Assembly: GCA_028293055.1 (NCBI GenBank)
Contig: JAQGLD010000005.1
Span: 1 to 18,024 of the forward strand
Length of the DNA: 18,024 nucleotides
Origin: Alphaproteobacteria bacterium
Lineage (GTDB): Bacteria > Pseudomonadota > Alphaproteobacteria > Sphingomonadales > Sphingomonadaceae
Reading direction: 5' to 3'
This document shows, piece by piece, positions 1 to 9,764 of this stretch. A program made the translations under genes and the position numbers. The stretch's first letter is position 1. Each line of letters starts with the position of its first letter. The notes under the pieces were generated by a model. That model had not been told where the DNA came from. It ran no database searches and saw nothing but the letters and a program-made list of their open reading frames with translations.

Positions 1-2
1 AG

Positions 3-740
3 GACCATGTCAGCCCCGAGGAATGGCAGGCCCGTTTGGACCTGGCCGCCGCCTACCGGCTGGTGGCGCTGTTCGGCTGGGACGACCTGATCTTCACCCA
101 CATCAGCATGAAGATCCCGGGCACCGAACACTTCCTCATCAACCCCTACGGGCTGATGTTCGAGGAGGTGACCGCCTCCAGCCTGGTCAAGGTCGACATG
201 AACGGCCTTCCAGTCGAGCCGACTCCGTTCATCACCAATCCGGCCGGATTCACCATCCATTCGGCGATCCACATGGGCCGCGAGGATGCGCAGGCGGTGA
301 TGCATCTTCACACTCCGCACGGACAGGCGGTAGCGGCCCATGCCGACGGTCTGCTGCCGCTGACCCAGACCGCGATGCTGATCCGCGGCGAACTCGCCTA
401 TCACGATTATGAGGGCGTCGCGGTCGATCTCGGAGAGCGCGAGCGGCTGGTCGCCGACCTCGGCGACAAGCAGGCGATGCTGCTTCGCAACCACGGCACG
501 CTGGCGGTGGGCGAGAGCGTCGGCGAGTGCTTCCTGAAGATCTATTTCCTCGAGCGCGCGTGCGAGGCCCAGATCCTAGCTTTGTCCGCCGGGCGGTCCG
601 CGATGAACAATCCGCCGCAGGGATCGCCGGAAATCACCGCCGAGCAGGGCCGGGTCGGACTCAAGCTCGCCGCCAGGATGCTCGCCTGGCCCGCGCTGAT
701 GCGCAAGGCCTACCGGCTCGACCCGGGCTTCGCGAGCTAA
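3..740 (+). CDS. Class II aldolase/adducin family protein (5' end outside window)
   Basis: Zinc-dependent fold of the fuculose-phosphate aldolase/adducin type; reaction and substrate not identifiable here. The frame is open from base 3 with family-like sequence (SPEEWQARLDLAAAYR) before the first possible start, a TTG at 36, so the true start lies upstream and the gene is partial. Counting from that TTG, the putative metal ligands are His90 and His92 (in HLHTPHG) and His153 (in RNHGT). The segment where classical class II aldolases carry the catalytic acid reads GFTIHSAIH, with no obvious Glu, which fits the adducin-like branch of uncertain function rather than a proven aldolase. The C-terminus is complete. 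The TAA stop (738-740) overlaps the TAG stop (737-739, minus) of the convergent MFS gene. Family assignment is firm; role is not. Confidence 0.9.
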   Translation, partial: DHVSPEEWQARLDLAAAYRLVALFGWDDLIFTHISMKIPGTEHFLINPYGLMFEEVTASSLVKVDMNGLPVEPTPFITNPAGFTIHSAIHMGREDAQAVMHLHTPHGQAVAAHADGLLPLTQTAMLIRGELAYHDYEGVAVDLGERERLVADLGDKQAMLLRNHGTLAVGESVGECFLKIYFLERACEAQILALSAGRSAMNNPPQGSPEITAEQGRVGLKLAARMLAWPALMRKAYRLDPGFAS

Positions 741-2023
741 CCGCCCCGATACCAATCCCGCTTCAGGGTGCGGCTGGCGATCAGTAGCAGGATCGTCGCG
801 ATCGCATAGAAACCGAGACCGTAGCTGATCGAGTAAAGCAGCGAATCCGCGCCATGCGCCGCCTTCATCCGGTCGGACACATAGCCGAGGAACGGCACTC
901 CGAAGCCGATTCCGATCAAATTGTTGATGAACAGGAAGCAGGCGGAGGCGGTCGAGCGCATCGCCGGCGGCACGATATGCTGGATCGCCGCCGTAACCGG
1001 CCCGAGCCAGGCGAGGGTCAAGGCAGTCGGCACCAGGAACAGGAAGAAGGCAGCGCTCCTGATCGGCATCGACAGGCCGGCGAGGATGAACGGAGCCGCG
1101 ATCGCCCATGCGAGCGCAGGCACCAGGGCATAAGCCCCGGGCCGGGCGCGCCCTGCGCGGTCGCTGATCCAGCCGCCGAGCCACACGCCGGCCACTCCGC
1201 CGATCAGCACGATCGTGCCGTAGAAGACCGAGGCTTCGATCAGGCTCATCTTGTAGCTTCGCACGAACAAAGAGGGGAGCCAGGCGAACAGTCCGTAGCC
1301 CATGATCGAGCTGCACGCCGCCCCCAGCGAGAGCAGCCAGAAGCTCGGCTTCGAAAGCAGCAAGGCGAGCGTGCGCCTCAGCGGCGGAGGAGCGACGCCG
1401 CTAGCGCCGGAATCATGTCCCCCGCGAACCGGTTCCTTGATTCCGAACGCCACCAGCGGGACGATCAGCAGGCCTGCGAAGCCGACCACCATGAACGCGC
1501 TGCGCCAGTTGACCGCTTGGGCGATCCACCCGCCGAGATAGAGGCCGATCGCCGATCCGATTGGGATTCCGAACGAGAAGAAGGCCAAGGCCCGCGCCCT
1601 CTGCTCGGGGGGGAAATAGTCGGCGATCAGCGAATAGGACGGTGCGACACCTCCGGCCTCGCCGACTCCGACGCCCATGCGGGCGAGGAACAGTTGCGGA
1701 AAATTGCGGGTGAAGCCGCACAAAGCGGTGAACAGGCTCCACAGGCCGAGGCTGATCGCGATGATCCTGACCCGGCTGCCGCGGTCGGCGAGCCAGGCGA
1801 TCGGGATTCCAAGACCCGTATAGAAAAGCGCGAAGGCGAGGCCGATCATCAGTCCGATCTGGGTGTCGCTGATCCCGAGCTCGGCCTTGATCGGCACCGC
1901 CAGCACGCCGACGATCTGCCGGTCGATGAAGTTGAAGATGTAGGCGAGGAGCAGGATGACCAGCACCCTGCCCCCGCCCGTCGTCCTTGCTTCGGCCAAG
2001 GCCGGGGGAGTGTCGCCGGTCAT
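737..2023 (-). CDS. MFS transporter, spinster-like
   Basis: Inner-membrane secondary transporter of the major facilitator superfamily, 428 residues, with about 12 hydrophobic segments. The N-terminal half carries FNFIDRQIVG in the first membrane helix, the loop 2-3 signature WLADRGSR, and GVGEAGGVAPSYSLIADYF, all typical of the spinster-like MFS group common in sphingomonads. Substrate is unknown. I chose ATG at 2023; a GTG directly before it at 2026 is an equally possible start, and both sit behind a purine-rich GGGGGGAA. It lies 27 bases after the TonB-dependent receptor stop and is probably the last gene of that operon, so it may move the compound, or a product, across the inner membrane after the receptor has brought it through the outer one. 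Confidence 0.92.
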   Translation of the reverse strand: MTGDTPPALAEARTTGGGRVLVILLLAYIFNFIDRQIVGVLAVPIKAELGISDTQIGLMIGLAFALFYTGLGIPIAWLADRGSRVRIIAISLGLWSLFTALCGFTRNFPQLFLARMGVGVGEAGGVAPSYSLIADYFPPEQRARALAFFSFGIPIGSAIGLYLGGWIAQAVNWRSAFMVVGFAGLLIVPLVAFGIKEPVRGGHDSGASGVAPPPLRRTLALLLSKPSFWLLSLGAACSSIMGYGLFAWLPSLFVRSYKMSLIEASVFYGTIVLIGGVAGVWLGGWISDRAGRARPGAYALVPALAWAIAAPFILAGLSMPIRSAAFFLFLVPTALTLAWLGPVTAAIQHIVPPAMRSTASACFLFINNLIGIGFGVPFLGYVSDRMKAAHGADSLLYSISYGLGFYAIATILLLIASRTLKRDWYRGG

Positions 2024-2050
2024 CACTTCCCCCCGCCTCCCACAGCCGTC

Positions 2051-4447
<2,397 letters not shown>

Positions 4448-4461
4448 GGATGGTCTCCTGT

Positions 4462-5298
4462 TCAATTCGTTGCTTGGGTTTCGCGTACGCGCGGCAGGGT
4501 CGCCGCAAAGTCTCGGACGGTCCGGTTGAAGAGCTCGGGCTGCTCGATATGCGGCGAATGGCCCGACCGATCGAAGGCGACGGCGTGCGCATTCGGAAGC
4601 GCAGCGACGAGATGATCCGCGGTGTCGGCGCCGTAGAGGTGGCTGTTGGTGCCGTGGACGATCAATGTCGGCTGCCGGATCAAAGGCAGGAGCGGCCGGA
4701 AATCCTCGGCGACGAGCGATGCCCAGGTGGCGCCGATCTCCGCGGGATCGTTGCGCGCGAATGCCTCGCCGGCCCAGGCCCGCAAGGATTCGCGATCCTC
4801 GCCTTCGGGCTGGGCGAAGATCGCAGCCCCGGCGCTTTGCGCGAAGCTTTTGAAATCGCAGCGGATCGCATCGGCACGGGCCGAGCAATGCTCCTGCGAC
4901 AGGCCGAGCGACCAATCCTCGTCGTTGAGCACCCTTGGGGTCATGTCGATGACGATCGCCGCGGAGAATCGATCACCGGCGGGGCCGGTCAGCACATGCC
5001 AGAGCACCGATGCTCCGAGCGACCAGCCGATCCCGATCGCGTCCCGGACATCGAGCGCCTCGAGCAATTCCTCGATATCGGCCGCCATGCGGCGGACCGT
5101 CGCGGCCTGCGAACCGCTGCGCGATTCGCCGTGGCCGCGCAGATCCACCGAGATGATTCTGAAATCCGCTTCGAGCTCGGACTGGGCGGCGAAGAAGCTG
5201 CGATTCGCCATCAGGCCGTGGAGCAGGACCAGCGCCCTGCCTTCGCCATCGTCGGCGAAAGCGATGCGCGCGCCATCCGATGTTTCGAACTGCCCCAA
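4462..5298 (-). CDS. Alpha/beta hydrolase
   Basis: Cytoplasmic alpha/beta-fold hydrolase of 278 residues, without a signal peptide. It shows the oxyanion-side LLHGLM motif (about 25-30), the nucleophile elbow GWSLG with Ser93, and the catalytic His247 in SGHSPHIEQPE. The usual acid position reads HGTNSHLYG (215-223), so Asn218 stands where many relatives have Asp; Asp225 could serve instead. The start is TTG at 5298: the preceding in-frame codon is a TGA stop and GGGGAGG lies six bases upstream, so no earlier start is possible. It is the first gene of an operon with the TonB receptor (14-base gap) and the MFS permease, and probably cleaves an ester, lactone or C-C bond of the imported compound. 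Substrate is unknown. Confidence 0.9.
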   Translation of the reverse strand: MGQFETSDGARIAFADDGEGRALVLLHGLMANRSFFAAQSELEADFRIISVDLRGHGESRSGSQAATVRRMAADIEELLEALDVRDAIGIGWSLGASVLWHVLTGPAGDRFSAAIVIDMTPRVLNDEDWSLGLSQEHCSARADAIRCDFKSFAQSAGAAIFAQPEGEDRESLRAWAGEAFARNDPAEIGATWASLVAEDFRPLLPLIRQPTLIVHGTNSHLYGADTADHLVAALPNAHAVAFDRSGHSPHIEQPELFNRTVRDFAATLPRVRETQATN

Positions 5299-5364
5299 TC
5301 AACGCCTCCCCGCGCCCGCTCCCTCGACGGAAGTCTATTCAGCGCCCTTGATGGCTTTGGCTGA

Positions 5365-5404
5365 AAGTTGAGTCAATGTTCAAGTTGACAGGTGATTCAA
5401 CTTG
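5365..5404. promoter_or_regulatory. Operator-like repeat upstream of the hydrolase-receptor-MFS operon
   Basis: A perfect 8-base inverted repeat, CAAGTTGA (5381-5388) and TCAACTTG (5397-5404), is separated by eight bases. A third copy of the half-site, AAGTTGA (5365-5371), lies in direct orientation 17 bases before the left arm, and both direct copies are followed seven bases later by TTC. The array is 66 bases or more upstream of the TTG start of the alpha/beta hydrolase, the place expected for the control of that operon. Half-sites of this size suit a dimeric regulator, but none is encoded in the window and no convincing -10 box could be fixed. Confidence 0.45.
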
Positions 5405-5571
5405 GTGTGGCGGGGTTGCGCGGGAGCAACACTCCCCGGCCGCCGGGAGGCGCGCGCCCTTTCTTGGGAGATGCGGAATATGGGGCGCGCCTACGCCCTG
5501 TCACACGTGCCTGCCGCCAATTACTCAAGCCGCGGGAAGGCGATCAGGCCCGGCGCACCGGCACCGGAGCC

Positions 5572-6009
5572 TCAAGATTTCGGCGCCGGCGCCACGCTCA
5601 GATTGTCGATCTCGGCGAAACTGCCGTCGCCGCAGCGGATGCGGACCGCACCGAAGCGCTTGATCGGTGTGAACCGGGCGCTCACTTGGCGGGTGACCAT
5701 GGGGGCGTCGGCCGCGGCATTGCCGTCGGTGCGGACGAGGACCTGCTGGGTGACCTCGCCATATTTCTCGACCGGCCCCAGGTTCAGGGCCGGTTCGATT
5801 CCATCGGCCACCCTCACCTTGCCGCTGACGACCAGAACGCGCTTCTTCGGGTCGCCGCCACGAAAGCGTGGTACCAGTTCGATCGAGGCGCGCCAGTCGC
5901 CGCCGCTGCTGCCGCGACAGGTGGAATAGACCGGCTCGTCGACCGGTACGACGCAGCCGGCAGTGGACGCAGCCAGCATCAGGGGCAGCAACACGCGAAA
6001 CGATTTCAT
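5572..6009 (-). CDS. Small lipoprotein of unknown function
   Basis: A 145-residue protein that I do not recognise. The start is set at ATG 6009 because this places a lipoprotein signal at the very N-terminus: positively charged MKSFR, a hydrophobic stretch, then STAGC with Cys19 as the lipidated residue. A GTG at 6045 would add twelve residues and bury the signal. The mature part has Cys31 and Cys126, which could form a disulphide, and the pattern of a small beta-rich domain; no catalytic motif is seen. It is probably anchored to the inner leaflet of the outer membrane or to the periplasmic face of the inner membrane. It stands alone: 156 bases separate it from the upstream gene and 273 from the downstream one. 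On its strand TACAAT (6079-6084) could be a -10 box, without a good -35 partner. Confidence 0.75.
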   Translation of the reverse strand: MKSFRVLLPLMLAASTAGCVVPVDEPVYSTCRGSSGGDWRASIELVPRFRGGDPKKRVLVVSGKVRVADGIEPALNLGPVEKYGEVTQQVLVRTDGNAAADAPMVTRQVSARFTPIKRFGAVRIRCGDGSFAEIDNLSVAPAPKS

Positions 6010-6165
6010 GGCCGCCCCATAGCTTGTCGTTTCGCGCTCCGCCACGCCCGATGGCCATCGCGCGTCTCACCCGACAAAATTGTAATCTGTCTTGGTCCGT
6101 TCCGTTCCAGGCCGAAAGCCGCCGAGGCGAGCGTGGCCGGGCCTGCCGCAGGAGCGACGATAAGT

Positions 6166-6387
6166 CTATTTTCCCTTCGAGAGCAGCCGGCGGCGCTCAG
6201 ACCGGGCTTTCCTGGCGAGCGGGTGGTCCGGATGGCGGGCGATGAACAGGTCGTAGGCCGCGACGCTGGCCTTGGCGCGAGCGGCGGAAAGCTCCTCCTG
6301 GATCGCGATATTGCCATCGCGCGCCGGCGGTACCGGACTAGCCGGCATCGCAGTGCCGAGCAGGCCTGCCGCGACAAGACCCAACAT
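6166..6387 (-). CDS. Small exported protein in the metalloprotease operon
   Basis: A 73-residue protein that I do not recognise. The ATG at 6387 is supported by AAAGGAG seven bases upstream. The N-terminus (MLGLVAAGLLGTAMPASPVPP) is a signal peptide with likely cleavage after AMPA or nearby. The mature part of about 55 residues is charged and helix-forming, with a segment AAYDLFIARHPDHPLARKAR that resembles one TPR-like helix pair, and a very basic tail (RRRLLSKGK). The start lies 31 bases after the stop of the metalloprotease gene on the same strand, so the two are probably cotranscribed. It is too short, and of the wrong predicted secondary structure, for the known serralysin inhibitor family (Inh), which is a beta-barrel of about 100 residues. 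Function unknown. Confidence 0.75.
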   Translation of the reverse strand: MLGLVAAGLLGTAMPASPVPPARDGNIAIQEELSAARAKASVAAYDLFIARHPDHPLARKARSERRRLLSKGK

Positions 6388-6418
6388 CACTTCGCTCCTT
6401 TGCGGCCACATGCAGCGC

Positions 6419-9400
6419 CTAGACGATGAAGACCGAGGGATCGATCGTCGTCTGGTGGGCGATGATGATTTCGAAATCGGGCACCGCATCCGCATTGACA
6501 TCGCCGAAGATGTGCAGGTTCCCGTCGATCACTTCGCCGCGCAGCTCGCCGCCGGCGCCGCTGAACGCGGCCGAACCGATCCAGTGAAAGCCTTCGTCGC
6601 CAGGCGTGCGGGTGTCGGCATCGAGCGCCGACAGGTCGATGCGGTCGGTCCCGTTCTGGAAATCGTCGATCGTATCGGCCTGGCCCGGGGCGCTGTCGGT
6701 CACCGCCGCCCAGCGAAACGTGTCGGCCCCGCCATTGCCGGTGAGATGGTTGACCGCCTGGTTCGCGATCAGAGTGTCGCCTGCCGCGCCGCCGATCGCG
6801 TTCTCGATCAGCGAATGGGGATCATTATTGTAAAGCAACGCATTGGCGACATTGCCGCGCGCCATATGGCCAAGACCGAGATTGGCGAGCTGGATCTGCG
6901 AGGTGGTCGTCCACTCGCCGGGACGAAGGTCGATCGTCACCGGGTTGCCGTAATTGGACAGGTCGTACGTATCGTTGCCGCCGCCGTCCCAGATCGTCAT
7001 GAAGACGCGGTTCGCGCCAGGCATTCCCTGGCCGACGCCATTGATCGACATCTGCCCGGTAGTCGTGCTCCAGCTGTAGACGGTGTCGCCGGCATTCGTG
7101 GTGAAATCGGCGCCGTACATGCGCTGCAGCGCGGCGATGTCGTACATCATGTAGGTCTGAGGATAGCCAAACGTCTCGTTGCGATAGCCGTCGAGCGAGG
7201 CGCCCGGAAACGACCGATAGGTCATTACCGAATATTCGAGCGAGTCCCGGTCGGGGCTTAGGGCGAACGGAAATTCGTGGCCGTGCTTGAGGCCGAGGGC
7301 GTGGCCGGTCTCGTGGATGATCGAGACATAGGCGTAATTGCCGAGCACCGGATTGCTGTACTTGCTGCCCGAGAAGCGGAACCAGGCGTCGCCGCCGATC
7401 GGATCGCCGAAGCCGCCGCTGGGGCTGGTCGTCGGATAGAAGGCGTAGGCCGTCGTGAGGTCGGTCTTGTCGCTCATGCCGTAACGGATCACCGCGCTTC
7501 CGCGATTGCTGGTCAGCTCGGAGAAGCTGAGGTCGGTCAGTGCCGACAGGTTGGCGAAATTGGTCCGAGCTGTCGCTTGCTGGGCGATATTGAACGCATG
7601 GAACGTCGCGATCTCGCTGTTCGCCGGATAATCCGGATAGTCGCTCGTGCTCGTCGGGAAACTGTAGGTCAGAGCCGTCTGCGGCCATTGCGCGCCGCTG
7701 ATCAGCGCCTCGATATTCTCTTCCTGGATCTGCGCTGCGCTGACCGCGGGCCCGATGCTGACCTGAAGATCGTAGCTGCCGTGCGTGGTCGTCTCCGGAT
7801 GATCCGGATCCTTGAAGGCCTCGACGGTGAAGGTGTAGGTGCCGCTCGTCTGCGCTCGAAAGGCGAGCATCGAATCCGTCGTATGAGGATCCTGGGCGTA
7901 GGCGCCGTTCGGGTCCGAGCCCGGATCGTCGAAGCCGGGATCGTCGTCCTGGGCGACCTGCGCCCCGCCCGGGGCGTAGACTGTGACCAGCGCATCCACG
8001 CCGCCTGCCGGGCTGTGATCGACATCGAGGATGAGCCGCTCGCCGGCGTTCAGCGTGATCGTGTAATAATCGACGTCGGAAGGAGTCGCGATATTCGCCC
8101 GGATCGTCGCCGACGGCAAAGTCGGGTCGACCAGGTCAGGATTGTTCGCGACTCCGAACAGGCCGCGGTCGATCGCCTGGGCGGAACTGGTCGAGTCATT
8201 GGGCTCGATCTCCGCGATCACTGGAGTCGTCGGCACCGGCACCACGATAAGCTGCGAATTGGCCATTCCGATCGTGTAGCCGGTCGTGACCCTCGCATTG
8301 ATCGCCATGTCGGCGACTCCGTCGCCGTTCACATCGGCCTCGATCAGCCAGACGCTGCCGCCGGAGCTGGTCGCTCGAAGCTCCCCAGCGGCGCCGCTGA
8401 ACGCGTTGGCGCCGACGAAGGTGAAGCTCTCCTTGGCATCGGTCAGGCTGTTCGCGTCGATCGAGCCGAGGTCGATGACATCGCCGACCGCGAAATCGGT
8501 AATGAAATCCTTGGCTGTCGAAGTCGATTCGGCGACCGAGTGGTAGAGAAAGGTGTCGTTGCCGCCATTGCCGGTCAGCGTGTCGGCGCCGAGGCCGCCG
8601 AAGATGATGTCTGCCCCCTGGCCGCCGATCAGGCCGTCGCTGCCGGCGCCGGAAAGGATCCGATAGGCGCCATCGGTTTCGGCATGGCCGTCGAAAAAGA
8701 CGGTTTCGTCCGCTCCGAGCGATACGCCGTTGATGTCGAGCCGCGCGCCGGCGGCGACATTGCCGTCCGCCATGGTGATCGCATAGTCGAAGCCGTCCGG
8801 GGCGATGACCCCGGTAAATTCGTTGGTGTGGCCCGAGAGCAAGGCGAGCACCTCGACATTGGTCAGGCTGGCATTGTCGAAATAGACCGAATTGTTCGGA
8901 TGGAACGGGGCGTCGGCATACCATCCGCGAAGCGCTACCGTATCCACCCCGCCGCCGCCGTCGATCCGGTCGGCGCCGGTCAGATTGTCGTCTGCCCCGA
9001 AGAAGAACCCGTCGGACCCGGCGCCCCCGGTATAGGCGTCGGTTCCGGTCCCGGCGTAGATCCGGAAATTCCCGTCGCTTTCGGCGGCGCCATTGAACGT
9101 CACACTTTCGTTCGACTGGAGGCCGGTCGAGATCAAAGTCAGGGTCTGGCCAGCGGCGACATTGGTGTCGTTGGTCGTGATATTGTAGCTGTAGCGATTG
9201 CCGGCGGTGTCGCCGAAGCTGGCGTTGCCGCCCGAAAGCAGCAGGAATACCTCTGCGTTGCGCAGGTCGCCGAGGGCAAGCCCCGCCGAATAGTCGCCCT
9301 GGATGGCGATGGTATCCGAGCCGGCCCCGCCATCGACCGAATCCGCGCCGCTGAGCGCAGCGCCGAAATAGAAGCCGTCATCGCCGTCGAGGCCGCTGGC

Positions 9401-9493
9401 GGTGTCGTCCCCGCCGCTCTGCAGCAGGAAAGTGTCGTTGCCATTCGTCCCCGCGAACGAATCCGGCCCCGTGCCGCCAGTATAGCTACCCAC
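6419..9493 (-). CDS. Large RTX metalloprotease, M10B serralysin-like, with PPC domain
   Basis: Secreted zinc protease of 1024 residues. The catalytic domain (about 585-890) has HETGHALGLKH with zinc ligands His727, His731 and His737, catalytic Glu728, and the Met-turn SVMTY (Met757, Tyr759) of serralysins. Before it lie two copies of a roughly 120-residue RTX-like unit (about 45-165 and 166-290), a first RTX/serralysin C-terminal-like module (about 285-415) and a pre-peptidase C-terminal (PPC) domain (about 427-580). A second RTX/M10_C module closes the protein (about 890-1024), ending IDPSVFIV, an acidic residue plus hydrophobic tail as in type I secretion signals. There is no Sec signal or propeptide. 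Start: GTG at 9493, an in-frame TGA lies two codons upstream, and AAGGA is nine bases away. Typical serralysins are about half this length. The divergent type I exporter is the likely secretion route. Confidence 0.93.
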   Translation of the reverse strand: MGSYTGGTGPDSFAGTNGNDTFLLQSGGDDTASGLDGDDGFYFGAALSGADSVDGGAGSDTIAIQGDYSAGLALGDLRNAEVFLLLSGGNASFGDTAGNRYSYNITTNDTNVAAGQTLTLISTGLQSNESVTFNGAAESDGNFRIYAGTGTDAYTGGAGSDGFFFGADDNLTGADRIDGGGGVDTVALRGWYADAPFHPNNSVYFDNASLTNVEVLALLSGHTNEFTGVIAPDGFDYAITMADGNVAAGARLDINGVSLGADETVFFDGHAETDGAYRILSGAGSDGLIGGQGADIIFGGLGADTLTGNGGNDTFLYHSVAESTSTAKDFITDFAVGDVIDLGSIDANSLTDAKESFTFVGANAFSGAAGELRATSSGGSVWLIEADVNGDGVADMAINARVTTGYTIGMANSQLIVVPVPTTPVIAEIEPNDSTSSAQAIDRGLFGVANNPDLVDPTLPSATIRANIATPSDVDYYTITLNAGERLILDVDHSPAGGVDALVTVYAPGGAQVAQDDDPGFDDPGSDPNGAYAQDPHTTDSMLAFRAQTSGTYTFTVEAFKDPDHPETTTHGSYDLQVSIGPAVSAAQIQEENIEALISGAQWPQTALTYSFPTSTSDYPDYPANSEIATFHAFNIAQQATARTNFANLSALTDLSFSELTSNRGSAVIRYGMSDKTDLTTAYAFYPTTSPSGGFGDPIGGDAWFRFSGSKYSNPVLGNYAYVSIIHETGHALGLKHGHEFPFALSPDRDSLEYSVMTYRSFPGASLDGYRNETFGYPQTYMMYDIAALQRMYGADFTTNAGDTVYSWSTTTGQMSINGVGQGMPGANRVFMTIWDGGGNDTYDLSNYGNPVTIDLRPGEWTTTSQIQLANLGLGHMARGNVANALLYNNDPHSLIENAIGGAAGDTLIANQAVNHLTGNGGADTFRWAAVTDSAPGQADTIDDFQNGTDRIDLSALDADTRTPGDEGFHWIGSAAFSGAGGELRGEVIDGNLHIFGDVNADAVPDFEIIIAHQTTIDPSVFIV

Positions 9494-9764
9494 CTGATGT
9501 CATCCTTCCGACGCGCTCAGCGGCTTCATCTATCTGAAAAAACACAATTCTTCAAATAGCCGGGTGAATTATTATTAATGGAATGCCGCTCCCCGAGGGT
9601 GGAAATGGTCCGCTTCAGCGGCTAGGAGGAGCGCCGCGCGACCGGCCGGTGTCTGGGCGCGACGGACGGCGAAAGCCCGCTTTTTGGACTGGGAACCATA
9701 TCCTAGTCTTTTGAAGGAGGTGGCGTTAAAGCCGCTGACGGCGGGCAGGGTAAACGGAAACAAT
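9494..9764. promoter_or_regulatory. Divergent control region between protease and exporter operons
   Basis: This 271-base gap separates two head-to-head operons. It contains an AT-rich island (about 9535-9580) in otherwise GC-rich DNA. Rightward, TATTAT (9570-9575) could be a -10 box with TTCTTC 16 bases upstream. Leftward, the same island offers TTGAAG followed after 17 bases by TAGATG, a weak match. Near the exporter gene a strong AAGGAGG (9714-9720) has no start codon at a suitable distance, since an in-frame GTG overlaps its last base. No regulator-binding site could be named. Boxes are pattern calls only. Confidence 0.4.

Noticed and set aside
4448..4915. Longer receptor start upstream at 4915
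   Set aside because: The extension overlaps the alpha/beta hydrolase gene and would bury the signal peptide; ATG 4447 has its own AGGAG.
6388..6501. Longer start at 6501 for the 73-residue exported protein
   Set aside because: The extension is Ser/Arg-rich shadow of the protease 3' end and would hide a clear signal peptide preceded by AAAGGAG.
7277..9559. A 760-codon open frame on the plus strand, opposite the metalloprotease gene
   Set aside because: It mirrors a Gly/Asp-rich RTX coding region in GC-rich DNA, is full of Arg, Asp and Gly without domain sense, and the minus-strand protein is unmistakable.
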